In this document: piece after piece, positions 33,030 through 43,778 of the stretch
How positions within the stretch are numbered: position 1 is the stretch's first letter
How the letters are laid out: each line of letters opens with the position of its first letter
Source of the DNA: Acidobacteriota bacterium
Lineage (GTDB): Bacteria > Acidobacteriota > Vicinamibacteria > Fen-336
Direction of reading: 5' to 3'
NCBI GenBank assembly: GCA_003222275.1
Contig: QHVJ01000077.1
Span: 1-61,881 of the forward strand
Length of the DNA: 61,881 nt
Program-made: the position numbers and the translations under genes
Notes under the pieces: model-generated
Told to the model about the DNA's origin: nothing
The model's input: the letters and a program-made list of their open reading frames with translations, nothing else
Databases searched by the model: none

Positions 33030-33671
33030 GTGGCGCGCCCGCTGCCGCCGCGCCCGTTCCTCTATCCGATCGTCGACGTCGCGGCGCTGGGGGAGCGCGC
33101 CGTGGGAAGCGTGGTCGCCGCCCTCGCCGCCGGCGGCGCGAAGGTCGTCCAGTTCCGGGGCAAGGGCCTTCCCGACCGGCGCTTCCTGGAGCTGGCCGCC
33201 GAGGCGCTGTCCGCCGCCCGTGCCGGCGGAGCCGCGCTCGTCGTCAACGACCGCCCCGACGTGGCCCTCATCCTCGGCGCGGACGGCGTGCACCTGGGCC
33301 AGGACGATCTCGATCCCCGCGCGGTCCGCACGCTTCTGCCCGCCGGAACCCTCCTCGGCATCTCGACGCACGACCTGGAGCAGCTCGGGCGCGCGGCCGG
33401 CGAGCCCGTCGACTACGTCGCCATCGGACCCGTGTTCCCGACCCGCAGCAAGGCGGCGCCCGACCCCGTGGTGGGGTTGGCGACGGTGAGGAAGGCGCGC
33501 GCCGTGGCCGAGGGGTGTCTCGTCGCGATCGGCGGGATCACCGAGGAGAACGCCCGCTCGGTAGTGGACGCGGGGGCGGACGGGGTGGCGGTGATCTCGG
33601 CCGTGCTCGGACACGAAGATCTCTCCGCCGCCGTGCGGCGGCTCGACGTGGCCATCGGAGCCGGCCGCTGA
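33030..33671 (+). CDS. thiE: Thiamine-phosphate synthase
   Basis: The 213-residue TIM-barrel enzyme joins the thiazole and pyrimidine halves of thiamine. Motifs are VVQFRGKGL (usually QLR-K), LVVNDRPDVALILGADGVHLGQDD (shown here in parts), LLGISTHDLEQL, DYVAIGPVFPTRSK, and VAIGGITEENARSVVDAGADG. Length is normal. The GTG start is one base after accC. No other thiamine gene is near, so it appears to have been captured by the acc operon. Confidence 0.92.
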   Translation: MARPLPPRPFLYPIVDVAALGERAVGSVVAALAAGGAKVVQFRGKGLPDRRFLELAAEALSAARAGGAALVVNDRPDVALILGADGVHLGQDDLDPRAVRTLLPAGTLLGISTHDLEQLGRAAGEPVDYVAIGPVFPTRSKAAPDPVVGLATVRKARAVAEGCLVAIGGITEENARSVVDAGADGVAVISAVLGHEDLSAAVRRLDVAIGAGR

Positions 33672-35320
33672 CGGAGCCCGCGCGGCGCCGCGGCCGCATC
33701 CTCGTCCTCGTCTTGGGTATCCTGGCCCTCTTCGCGGCGCAATACAGGCTGGTACGCGACACCAACTTCCAGGGCGCCGACGAATGGCTGCACCTGTCGC
33801 TGCTCTCCCGCGGCATCGTCGACTTCCCCTACGCCAACCGGCCGCTGATGCTGCTCTGGAGCCTGCCCGCGATGGCGCTCCACCCCCACTCCCTCCGCGC
33901 ATTCTGGGTGGCGCACGGGACGTACCTGGCCCTGACCGCCGTGCTGACGTTCTTCATCACGCGGCGGTTCCTGCCCGGGCAGCAGGGTGTCGCCTTCCTG
34001 GCCGGGGTCTTCACGGCCACGTGGGTACCGCTGGACTTCACCCGCCTCAGCACGCTCGTCTTCACGGCGTACTCGGGGCTGGCCTTCGGCACGATGCTCG
34101 CTGTCTTCCTCTTCGTCGAGTCGTGGTTCCGGCGCTCGATCCCATGGCTCCTCGCCGCCGCGGTCACGGCCTTCGTGACGATGCGGGGATTCGAGGGCGC
34201 GATCCCGCTGCTGGCGCTGGCGCCGGTGGCGCTGGCGGGCGGGGCTCGGGGCAGCGACCCGCGCCGCCGGTGGTGGCTCATCGTCTGGGCGGCCGTGATG
34301 GTCCTCGGCATCGCCCTTGCCGTTTGGCCCATCGTGGCGCGCCGGCCGGAGGCGGCCTATCAGACCTCGATCCTGTCCCTCGACCTGTCCCCGCTCCCGT
34401 TCGTCAGGCGTCTGCTTCTCCAGCTCGGCTACGGGCTGCTGCCGCTGTTCACGACCCCGCCCGGGAGCCTCTCGCACCGGGCGATCCTGCCCGCAGCCGG
34501 GTTTGCGCTGGCATTTGCCGCGGGGCAGGGCGCCGCTTCGCCCGCCGCGGACCGGCCGCGTCGGCGCAGGGCGCTGGCGCTCGCCGGGCTGGCCGGCCTG
34601 CTCGCGTCGGCGCTGGCCTACGCGCTCTTTGCCCTGAGCCCGCAGATCAACGGTCCCTTGCGCACCCACTTCTTCGCGGCTCCGGGCCTGGGCCTCTTGC
34701 TCGCCTCCGTCGTCGGCCTCATCGCTGGCCTGCCCCTGGGTCGGGCGGGGCCGGTGCTCGGCGGCCTCGCGGGCGTGTGGATCGTGGCCCTCGGGACGAC
34801 GCACGTGGCCGCCATGCAGGGCTACTGGGACCGCTTCAACCCGTTGTGGGGACAGGCGCATACGCTGTCCGAGCTGACGCGGCAGGCGCCGGGGCTGCGG
34901 CCGCACACGCTCGTGGTGCTCGTGGACGAGACCGGCGACTGGCAAACGACGTTCTCGTTCCGCCATGCCGCACAATACACGTACGGCGACGACGTGCTCG
35001 GCTACGCGGCGGGAACCCCGGACCTGTTCTATCCCACCCGCGTCGGCCCCGACGGCATCCACATCGAGCCGTGGCCGGTGATCCGCGGCCCGTGGCGGTC
35101 GCCGCCTACGCGGCACCGCTTCGACGAGTTGGTCGTCGTGCGCCATGACCGCTCGGGCATCGTCTCCATCCTGGACGAGTGGCCCGCCGCCGCGCTACCC
35201 CCGCTACCCGCGGGCACCGTCTACGCGCCGCGCGCCCGCATCGTCACCGCGACCGAAGCGCCGCCGCTCCGCTCGCGCGCGGTGCTGGCCGAAGCCGCGG
35301 CGGGCGCCCCTTCCCGCTGA
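33668..35320 (+). CDS. Polytopic membrane protein, probable GT-C-type glycosyltransferase
   Basis: The product is about 550 residues with roughly ten hydrophobic segments. The first is followed by an acidic loop FQGADEWLHLSLL, like the metal/donor loop of GT-C glycosyltransferases that use lipid-linked sugars. The last 120 or so residues are soluble (VVLVDETGDWQTTFSFRHAA). No ATG or GTG fits: the best start is CTG at 33668, which overlaps the thiE stop as CTGA and has GGAG seven bases upstream. A TTG at 33713 is the alternative. It is inserted between thiE and folD, with no pathway link seen. Confidence 0.6.
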   Translation: MTEPARRRGRILVLVLGILALFAAQYRLVRDTNFQGADEWLHLSLLSRGIVDFPYANRPLMLLWSLPAMALHPHSLRAFWVAHGTYLALTAVLTFFITRRFLPGQQGVAFLAGVFTATWVPLDFTRLSTLVFTAYSGLAFGTMLAVFLFVESWFRRSIPWLLAAAVTAFVTMRGFEGAIPLLALAPVALAGGARGSDPRRRWWLIVWAAVMVLGIALAVWPIVARRPEAAYQTSILSLDLSPLPFVRRLLLQLGYGLLPLFTTPPGSLSHRAILPAAGFALAFAAGQGAASPAADRPRRRRALALAGLAGLLASALAYALFALSPQINGPLRTHFFAAPGLGLLLASVVGLIAGLPLGRAGPVLGGLAGVWIVALGTTHVAAMQGYWDRFNPLWGQAHTLSELTRQAPGLRPHTLVVLVDETGDWQTTFSFRHAAQYTYGDDVLGYAAGTPDLFYPTRVGPDGIHIEPWPVIRGPWRSPPTRHRFDELVVVRHDRSGIVSILDEWPAAALPPLPAGTVYAPRARIVTATEAPPLRSRAVLAEAAAGAPSR

Positions 35321-35322
35321 GT

Positions 35323-35328
35323 TATCAT
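35323..35328 (+). promoter_or_regulatory. Possible -10 box (TATCAT) before folD
   Basis: TATCAT lies eight bases before the folD ATG at 35337. No -35 box is evident. The spacing would give a leaderless or nearly leaderless mRNA. Confidence 0.35.
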
Positions 35329-35336
35329 CCTCGGGC

Positions 35337-36254
35337 ATGGGCAGCGCCCGGGTGCTCGACGGGGCCGCGACCGCGCGGGCGATCAAGGAGGAGCTGAAGG
35401 CGGACGTGGCCTCGCTCGCCTCTCGCCGCGTGAGGCCCGGCCTGGGCGTCCTGCTCGTCGGCGACGATCCTGCCTCGGCCGTCTACGTCCGCAGCAAGAC
35501 ACGGGCCTGCGAGGAGCTGGGGCTGCACCACGAGACGGCGGCGCTGCCGGCGTCGGCGTCGACGCTGGAAGTGATGGCGCGGGTCGACGACTACAACCGC
35601 CGCCCGGAGATCGACGGCATCCTCGTCCAGCTCCCGCTGCCGCCGCAGGTGGACACCGAGCGGGTGCTGCGCCTGGTGAGCCCCGCGAAGGACGTCGACG
35701 GGTTCCATCCCGAGAACGTCGGGCTCCTCGTTCAGAAGCGGCCGCGCTTCGTGGCCTGCACGCCGGCGGGGATCATGGAGCTGCTGCGTCGAGAGGGCAT
35801 CTCCGTCGCCGGCCAGCGCGCGGTCGTCGTGGGGCGGAGCGACATCGTGGGCAAGCCCATGGCCCTGCTCCTCCTCCACGCGGACGCGACGGTGACCGTC
35901 TGCCACTCCAAGACCCGCGATCTCGCCTCCGTCACCCGCGAGGCGGACCTGCTGGTGGCCGCCATCGGGCGCGCGGGCCTCGTGCGCGCCGAGCACGTCA
36001 AGCCCGGGGCGGTGGTGGTGGACGTGGGGATGAACCGCATCGAGGACGCCGCGCAGGCGCGGGAGCTGGCGGGCGAGGAGCGGGCCGAGCAGGTCGCGCG
36101 CAAGGGCTACGTCCTCGTGGGGGACGTGCACGCCCCGTCGGTGCGGGAGGTGGCCGGCGCGCTGACGCCGGTGCCGGGCGGTGTCGGACCCCTGACGATC
36201 GCCCTCCTCATGAAGAACACCGTGAAGGCCGCGGAAAGGCTACGCGCATCCTGA
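35337..36254 (+). CDS. folD: Bifunctional methylene-THF dehydrogenase / methenyl-THF cyclohydrolase
   Basis: The 305-residue enzyme interconverts methylene- and formyl-tetrahydrofolate. Family motifs are LGVLLVGDDPASAVYVRSKT with the catalytic lysine in YVRSK (about 56), DGILVQLPLPPQ (about 100), PAKDVDGFHPENVG (about 120), and the NADP loop VVVGRSDIVGKPMALLLL. PVPGGVGPLTIALLMKNT is near the C-terminus. The stop region overlaps the next gene, coaE, whose probable start is CTG at 36251. Confidence 0.95.
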   Translation: MGSARVLDGAATARAIKEELKADVASLASRRVRPGLGVLLVGDDPASAVYVRSKTRACEELGLHHETAALPASASTLEVMARVDDYNRRPEIDGILVQLPLPPQVDTERVLRLVSPAKDVDGFHPENVGLLVQKRPRFVACTPAGIMELLRREGISVAGQRAVVVGRSDIVGKPMALLLLHADATVTVCHSKTRDLASVTREADLLVAAIGRAGLVRAEHVKPGAVVVDVGMNRIEDAAQARELAGEERAEQVARKGYVLVGDVHAPSVREVAGALTPVPGGVGPLTIALLMKNTVKAAERLRAS

Positions 36255-37510
36255 GGGTCGGCCTCACCGGCGGAATCGCCTGCGGGAAGTCGTACGTCCT
36301 GCGCCGGCTCGCCGCGGCCGGACTGGCAACGCTGGACCTCGACGAGGTCGCCCACGAGGTGATGGCACCCGGCGGCGCGGCCCACGCGGACGTCGTCACG
36401 GAGTTCGGATCCGGCATCCTGGCCGCCGACGGCGAGGTGGACCGCAAGCGGTTGGGCGACCTCGTGTTCGCCGACCCCAGCGCCCGAGCGCGGCTGAACG
36501 CGCTCGTCCATCCGCGGGTGCGGGAGGAAGAGGCACGGCGGGCGGCGGCCGCGGACCGCGGACCGGGCACGGTGGTGGTCACCGACGCCGCGCTGCTCGT
36601 GGAGGCGGGCGTCCATCTCCGCTTCCACCGCCTCGTGGTCGTCCATTGTCCGCCGGAGCTGCAGAGGCGGCGGCTCCGCGAGCGCGACGGCGTCGACGAG
36701 GCGGCGGCGGAGGCGCGTCTGGCCGCCCAGATGCCGATCGAGGAGAAACGGCGCTTTGCTCACTTCGAGGTCGACACGTCGGCCAGCTTCGCCGACACCG
36801 ACCGGCAGGCCGCCGCGCTCGCGGGGACGCTCCGCGATCTCGCGCGCACGGCTCCCGCACCCGTCCCGGTGCCCCTCGACCGGGCCGCCGCGTGCCTCCT
36901 CTTCGGGCCGGCCGAAGGACCCCGAGGGCTCGATCCCGTGAGGGTGGTGGCGGAGATCGCGGCGGCCGGCGGCCCGGAGATGGAGCGCCTGGCCCGGCTC
37001 CTCGTGCCGCTCGCGCGCGGACCGTGGTACCGCGCCGCCGGCCGCGGCTCGGGCCCGGGACCCGCGACGCTGGCCGGGCCGGCCGCGCTCTGGTCGCTCG
37101 CGCGCGCGGGAGTGGACGACGACCATGTCGTCGCGGCCGCCGCCACCTTCGCCCGCCTGACCCATCCGGATCCCGGCGCGCGCGCCGACGCGTGCCTGCA
37201 GGCCCTGCTGCTCCAGTCCGCGGCGGCCGCCGGCATCGTCGATCCCGCGCTACGCAATCGGCTGGGTGCCTACACCCAGCTGGCCGCACGATGGGCCGGC
37301 GCGCCGCCGGGCGATCGCGCACGGGCGGCGCTGCGAGCGGCCCTGCGCCATCCCCAGGACGCGGCGCGGGCGCGAGAGGACGCCGCGGACGCCGAAACGG
37401 GAAGCCTGGCCGCCGCGCTCGTCGCCATCGCCGCCGGCAGCCCCGCGACGGCGATCCCGCCGGACGTACTCGCGTCCCTGCGCGAGCTCAACGCCCGCGC
37501 CGCGCGTTAG
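36251..37510 (+). CDS. coaE: Dephospho-CoA kinase fused to an ADP-ribosylglycohydrolase-like helical domain
   Basis: The first 200 or so residues are CoaE, which phosphorylates dephospho-CoA to CoA. The P-loop GGIACGKS lies at residues 7-14, followed by TLDLDEVAHEVM and a lid region (LQRRRLRERDG). The P-loop precedes the first in-frame ATG (36359), so translation must start upstream; CTG at 36251, overlapping the folD stop, is the only nearby candidate besides ATC. CoaE is normally about 200 residues, but here the total is about 419. The extra domain has GPATLAGPAALWSLARAG and FARLTHPDPGARADACLQAL, like the 'THPDP' core of ADP-ribosylglycohydrolases. The metal-binding N-terminal motif is absent, so that domain is probably not catalytic. 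Confidence 0.82.
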   Translation: MRVGLTGGIACGKSYVLRRLAAAGLATLDLDEVAHEVMAPGGAAHADVVTEFGSGILAADGEVDRKRLGDLVFADPSARARLNALVHPRVREEEARRAAAADRGPGTVVVTDAALLVEAGVHLRFHRLVVVHCPPELQRRRLRERDGVDEAAAEARLAAQMPIEEKRRFAHFEVDTSASFADTDRQAAALAGTLRDLARTAPAPVPVPLDRAAACLLFGPAEGPRGLDPVRVVAEIAAAGGPEMERLARLLVPLARGPWYRAAGRGSGPGPATLAGPAALWSLARAGVDDDHVVAAAATFARLTHPDPGARADACLQALLLQSAAAAGIVDPALRNRLGAYTQLAARWAGAPPGDRARAALRAALRHPQDAARAREDAADAETGSLAAALVAIAAGSPATAIPPDVLASLRELNARAAR

Positions 37511-38697
37511 GACTTCGCGCCCGCGGTGGGGCCGAGCCGCTCCTCGACGAACGTGTTCCACTCGTGGCAGTGGGGACAGCGCCAGAGCATGTCGTCGGCG
37601 CGATAACGGCATGCGGTGCACACGTGGGGGTCGCGGTAGAAGGCCGACTCTTCGGCGGTCGCGATGTAGCGGTCGACGACCTCGCCTTCCAGGCCCATCG
37701 CACGCAACGTTCGCCACATCTCGAGGTGGGGAAGCAGCACCTGCGGGTTGGCCTCGACGGCCCGGAGCAGGAGGCCGAACGCCTCCTCGTGGCGGCCCTC
37801 GCGTCCCAGGTGGCGGGCCAGGGCCAGCCGCGCGCGCCAGTCGCGCGGGTCCTGCCGGATCGTCTGCTCGCACAGGCCCACGAACCGCGAAGGCTCGCCG
37901 CTGTCGGCATAGGCAAGCGCCAGGCGGTCGAAGGCGAGGTAGGCTCGTTCGGGAGAGGTCTGCACCGCGTCCTCGAGGACGGCCGCGGCCTGGCGAGGGT
38001 CGCGGCCGGCCTGGCAGTCGGCGAGCCCGAGATGGGCGGGGAACACGCGGCGGTCGAGCGAGAGCGCCGTCCGGAACGCCTTCTCCGCCGCGTCGATCCG
38101 TCCCGCCTGCAGCGCTTCACGGCCCATCTCCGCCTGCAGATGGCCGAGGACGAGGCTGTCCTCGGTCTTGCGCAGGCGCGACAGCCGGGTCTGCACGGTG
38201 TAGGCCTCCTGCCACTGGCGCTGGTCCTCGTGGAGCTTCTGCATCCCCACGAGCGCGTGGATGCTCTTCGGATCCACCTCCAGCACCTCCTCGAACGTGC
38301 GGGTGGCGCGGTCGATGAAGCCCGCCTTGCTGAAGTCGGTCCCCAGCGATGCGAGCGCGTACGCGCGCTCGGCGCGCGTGAGGTCGGACCGCGCCAGCAG
38401 CCCCTGATGGACCTGGATCGCCCTTTCCACCTGGCCCGCCTCGCGCAGGAGGTTGCCGAGGATCTGCAGGACCTCCAGCGCTTCGGGATCCTCGCGCGCG
38501 ACCTTGGTCAGCTCGCTGATGGCCAGCTCGCGCTGGCCGGCGGCCACGTAGTGCAGGCCCTGCGTGTAGTGCGGAGAGACGCGGTAGGGCGGCCGGTCCC
38601 GGGAGTCTCCGCGCCGCCGCGCGGCGGCCCAGGCCCGGCCGGCCAGCAGGCCGGCGATGGCGGCGAGCAGGACGGCCAGAAGCGCGGTGTCGGTCAC
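37507..38697 (-). CDS. lapB: LapB/YciM-type TPR protein with rubredoxin-like zinc ribbon
   Basis: The 396-residue protein has one N-terminal membrane helix (LLAVLLAAIAGLLAGRAW). About nine TPR units follow from YTQGLHYVAAGQRELAISEL. A C-terminal zinc ribbon has CTACRY and CPHCHEW. This layout and length match LapB, which tunes LPS synthesis by directing LpxC proteolysis and organising LPS assembly. It is last in the kds operon, which fits that role. The start is GTG at 38697, overlapping the kdsC stop (GTGA). Its stop overlaps the convergent coaE stop (TTAG). Confidence 0.9.
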   Translation of the reverse strand: MTDTALLAVLLAAIAGLLAGRAWAAARRRGDSRDRPPYRVSPHYTQGLHYVAAGQRELAISELTKVAREDPEALEVLQILGNLLREAGQVERAIQVHQGLLARSDLTRAERAYALASLGTDFSKAGFIDRATRTFEEVLEVDPKSIHALVGMQKLHEDQRQWQEAYTVQTRLSRLRKTEDSLVLGHLQAEMGREALQAGRIDAAEKAFRTALSLDRRVFPAHLGLADCQAGRDPRQAAAVLEDAVQTSPERAYLAFDRLALAYADSGEPSRFVGLCEQTIRQDPRDWRARLALARHLGREGRHEEAFGLLLRAVEANPQVLLPHLEMWRTLRAMGLEGEVVDRYIATAEESAFYRDPHVCTACRYRADDMLWRCPHCHEWNTFVEERLGPTAGAKS

Positions 38698-39218
38698 CGC
38701 GGAGCGACCAGCGAGTCCCAGTCCCCGCGGGCGCGAAGGATCGCCTCCAGGAACTCCCGGAGGCAGCCTTCGCCCCCACCGGCGTCCGTGACCATGAAGG
38801 CCTCGGCGCGCACCTCGAGGGGGGCGTCGGCGGGAGCCGCGGACAAGCCCACCTCGCGCAACACCGGCAGGTCGTTGACGTCGTCCCCGATGAAGGCGAC
38901 CTCGTGCGCGGCCAGGCCCTGCTCCGCCATCACCTCCCGAAGGCCGGCGGCCTTGTCGTCGAGGCCCTGCCGGACGGGCGCCATGCCGAGCTCCTTCGCT
39001 CGCTGCGCCACGACCTCGGAGGTGCGGCCGGAGAGGATCCCGACCGGCAGCCCCGCCCGCCGGGCGAGCATCACCCCGAGGCCGTCGCGCACGTGGAACG
39101 CCTTGGCCTCGCCGCCCCCCGGCAGCAGGAGCACGGTGCCGTCGGTCATGACGCCGTCCACGTCGGTGAGGACCAGGCGCAAGCGCCGGCATCGGGCCGC
39201 CAGCGCCTCGTCTTTCAC
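38694..39218 (-). CDS. kdsC: 3-deoxy-D-manno-octulosonate 8-phosphate phosphatase
   Basis: This 174-residue HAD-family phosphatase without a cap domain removes phosphate from Kdo-8-P. The nucleophile motif is VLTDVDGVMTDG (Asp about 18 and 20). Motif II is GILSGRTSEVV, and motif III/IV is VAFIGDDVNDLPVLREVG. Length is typical, and the enzyme acts as a tetramer in the family. It lies one base after kdsD and overlaps lapB by four bases. Confidence 0.93.
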   Translation of the reverse strand: MKDEALAARCRRLRLVLTDVDGVMTDGTVLLLPGGGEAKAFHVRDGLGVMLARRAGLPVGILSGRTSEVVAQRAKELGMAPVRQGLDDKAAGLREVMAEQGLAAHEVAFIGDDVNDLPVLREVGLSAAPADAPLEVRAEAFMVTDAGGGEGCLREFLEAILRARGDWDSLVAPR

Positions 39219-39219
39219 C

Positions 39220-40179
39220 CTAGATCATCTCCGTCTTCCACAGGTCGTGGAGGTGCACGACGCCGTCGACCCTGCCCTCCGCGTCGGCGACGACGAGGGC
39301 GGTGATCCTGCGCGTCTCCATGAGGTCGAGCGCGGCGGTGGCCATCTCGCGCCGGCCGATGAGGATCGGACCGGCGGTCATGCACTCCGCGGCGGTGCGG
39401 TCGAGGAGGCCGTAGCCGTGGCGCTCCATCTGCCGCCGCAGGTCGCCATCGGAGAGGATCCCCCGCAGCTTCCCGGCGGCGTCGACGACCGTGGTCATGC
39501 CGAGCCGCTTGCGCGTCATCTCGAAGAGGACGTCCTTCATCTTCGTGTCCAGCCGCACCCGCGGCACCTTGTCGCCGGTGTGCATCACGTCCTCGACGCG
39601 GAGGAGCTTCTTGCCGAGCTGCCCGCCGGGGTGCAGCACCGCGAAGTCCTCCACCGTGAAGCCGCGCCGCTCGATGAGGGCCATCGCCAGGGCGTCGCCC
39701 ATGGCGAGGGCGGCGGTCGTGGAAGCGGTGGGGGCGAGGCCGAGCGGGCAGGCTTCCTCCCGGATCGACACGTCGAGGTGGACGTCCGAGACGGCGGCCA
39801 GCGGCGAGCGCGGGTTGCCGGTGAGGGAGACGAGCGGCGCGCCGAGCCGCTTCACCGCGGGGACCAGGGAGAGGATCTCCGCGGTATCGCCGCTGTAGGA
39901 GACGGCGAGCACCGCATCGCCCTTGACGATGCGCCCGAGGTCGCCGTGGATGGCCTCCACAGGGTGGAGGTAGAGCGACGGCGTGCCGGTGGAGGCGAAG
40001 GTGGCCGAAAGCTTCTGGGCGATGATCCCGCTCTTGCCCAGGCCGGTGACCACCACCCGCCCGGTGCAGGCGAGGAGCGCCTCTACCGCCCGGTCGAAGC
40101 TGCCGTCGATGCGGGAGACGAGGTCGAGGATCGCCCGCGCCTCGATCTCGAGCACCTTGCGGGCGGTGTCGCGCGACAT
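39220..40179 (-). CDS. kdsD: Arabinose-5-phosphate isomerase
   Basis: The 319-residue enzyme converts ribulose-5-P to arabinose-5-P, the first committed precursor of Kdo. The SIS domain (about 35-170) has VVVTGLGKSGIIAQKLSATF and LAVSYSGDTAEIL. Two CBS domains follow (about 200-319), including DVMHTGDKVPRV and ILSDGDLRRQMERHG. PTASTTAALAMGDALAMAL lies between the domains and is diagnostic of KdsD/KpsF. kdsA lies 16 bases upstream. Confidence 0.95.
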   Translation of the reverse strand: MSRDTARKVLEIEARAILDLVSRIDGSFDRAVEALLACTGRVVVTGLGKSGIIAQKLSATFASTGTPSLYLHPVEAIHGDLGRIVKGDAVLAVSYSGDTAEILSLVPAVKRLGAPLVSLTGNPRSPLAAVSDVHLDVSIREEACPLGLAPTASTTAALAMGDALAMALIERRGFTVEDFAVLHPGGQLGKKLLRVEDVMHTGDKVPRVRLDTKMKDVLFEMTRKRLGMTTVVDAAGKLRGILSDGDLRRQMERHGYGLLDRTAAECMTAGPILIGRREMATAALDLMETRRITALVVADAEGRVDGVVHLHDLWKTEMI

Positions 40180-40195
40180 CGCCTCCCATCCTACT

Positions 40196-42807
<2,612 letters not shown>

Positions 42808-42830
42808 CTATGGGCCCTCGTGTACGTCGC

Positions 42831-42860
42831 ATGGTAGCGGGCCCTGCCCCTCCAAGTCAA
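42831..42860 (-). promoter_or_regulatory. Sigma-70-type promoter of pyrG
   Basis: On the minus strand TTGACT (42855-42860) and TACCAT (42831-42836) are 18 bp apart. Eleven bases after the -10 box comes GAGGGCCC and then ATTGGCCATCG, the same sequence at nearly the same distance as at the kdsB promoter. The leader to the pyrG GTG is about 150 bases. The 243-base gap 42673-42915 holds only this promoter and leader. Confidence 0.6.
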
Positions 42861-42915
42861 CCGCTTCCGCGGCCCTCGTCCCGCGGCTCGCGTCGTGTGC
42901 GAGCGGCTAGATCCG

Positions 42916-43683
42916 CTACGGCCGGCGAGCCAACAGCGCGCGGACACGCTCCAGGTCCTCGGCCGTGTCCACGGCCACGCCCCCCGGCCCGTCGACGGCG
43001 ATCACGCGGATGCGCATGCCGTGATGGAGCGCCCGGAGCTGCTCGAGCCCCTCGGCCTGCTCCAGCGGCGAGGGAGGCAGCGCGGCGAAGCGCAGGAGCG
43101 CCGCGCGCCGGTAGGCGTAGAGGCCGACGTGCTTGCGGGCGAGGCCTTTCGCCACCGCCGCTCGCGCCGCCTCCGCGAGGTCGCCGCCCGGTGTCCGCGC
43201 GTGGGGGATCGGGCTGCGGGAGAAGTACAACGCGTCGCCCCGGGCGTCGGTCACGACCTTCACGACCGAGGGTGACAGCATCTCCTCGAACGCGGTGAGG
43301 GGCAGCGACAGCGTCGCCATGGGAAGCTCGGGCTGCTCGACGAGGGGCGCCGCCGCCGCGTCGATCCCCGCCGGATCGAGCATGGGCTCGTCGCCCTGCA
43401 CGTTCACCACGATGTCGGCGTCGGTCGCCCTCACCGCCTCCGCCAGCCGGTCGGTGCCGGTGGCGTGGGCGGACGAGGTGAGCACGACCTCGCCCCCGAA
43501 GCGCCGGACGGCGGCCGCGATCCGCTCGTCGTCGGTCGCCACCAGCACGCGGTCGGGAAGGGAAGCGGCCCGGGCCCGCTCGTAGACGCGCTCGATCATC
43601 GTCTTGCCGTGGATGTCGGCCAGCGGCTTGCCGGGGAGGCGGGTCGACCCGAAGCGGGCGGGGATGATCGCGACGATGGCCAA
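42916..43683 (-). CDS. kdsB: 3-deoxy-manno-octulosonate cytidylyltransferase (CMP-Kdo synthetase)
   Basis: The 255-residue enzyme activates Kdo with CTP for transfer to lipid A. Motifs are AIIPARFGSTRLPGKPLADI at the N-terminus, VLVATDDERIAAAVRRFGG, TGTDRLAEAV, and VVNVQGDEPMLDP (about 97). I chose the TTG at 43683, giving the standard short N-terminus. An in-frame ATG nine codons upstream (43710) lies inside the -10 box of the promoter and would not be transcribed. The gene heads the kdsB-pyrG-kdsA-kdsD-kdsC-lapB run. Confidence 0.93.
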   Translation of the reverse strand: MAIVAIIPARFGSTRLPGKPLADIHGKTMIERVYERARAASLPDRVLVATDDERIAAAVRRFGGEVVLTSSAHATGTDRLAEAVRATDADIVVNVQGDEPMLDPAGIDAAAAPLVEQPELPMATLSLPLTAFEEMLSPSVVKVVTDARGDALYFSRSPIPHARTPGGDLAEAARAAVAKGLARKHVGLYAYRRAALLRFAALPPSPLEQAEGLEQLRALHHGMRIRVIAVDGPGGVAVDTAEDLERVRALLARRP

Positions 43684-43708
43684 TCGCTCGGGCCCTCGAA
43701 GAGGGGCC

Positions 43709-43737
43709 ATCGTAGCGGCCGCCTCCGACGGCGTCAA
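43709..43737 (-). promoter_or_regulatory. Sigma-70-type promoter of kdsB
   Basis: On the minus strand TTGACG (43732-43737) and TACGAT (43709-43714) are 17 bp apart. The predicted start is near 43702, leaving an 18- to 20-base leader with GAGGG before the TTG. The promoter is back to back with that of the divergent gene. Confidence 0.6.
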
Positions 43738-43744
43738 CCACGGT

Positions 43745-43774
43745 TTGACCCCTCCGGGCGCCGTGGCGTACCCT
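43745..43774 (+). promoter_or_regulatory. Weak promoter of the GT-C membrane protein gene
   Basis: TTGACC (43745-43750) and TACCCT (43769-43774) are 18 bp apart. The -10 box keeps only the key T, A and T. Only seven bases separate this -35 box from the kdsB -35 box on the other strand. If correct, the downstream ATG at 43812 is a better start than 43779. Confidence 0.4.
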
Positions 43775-43778
43775 CTGC

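Noticed and set aside
42916..43710. kdsB starting at the ATG at 43710
   Set aside because: That ATG lies in the TACGAT -10 box, so it would not be in the mRNA. The TTG at 43683 gives the normal KdsB N-terminus.
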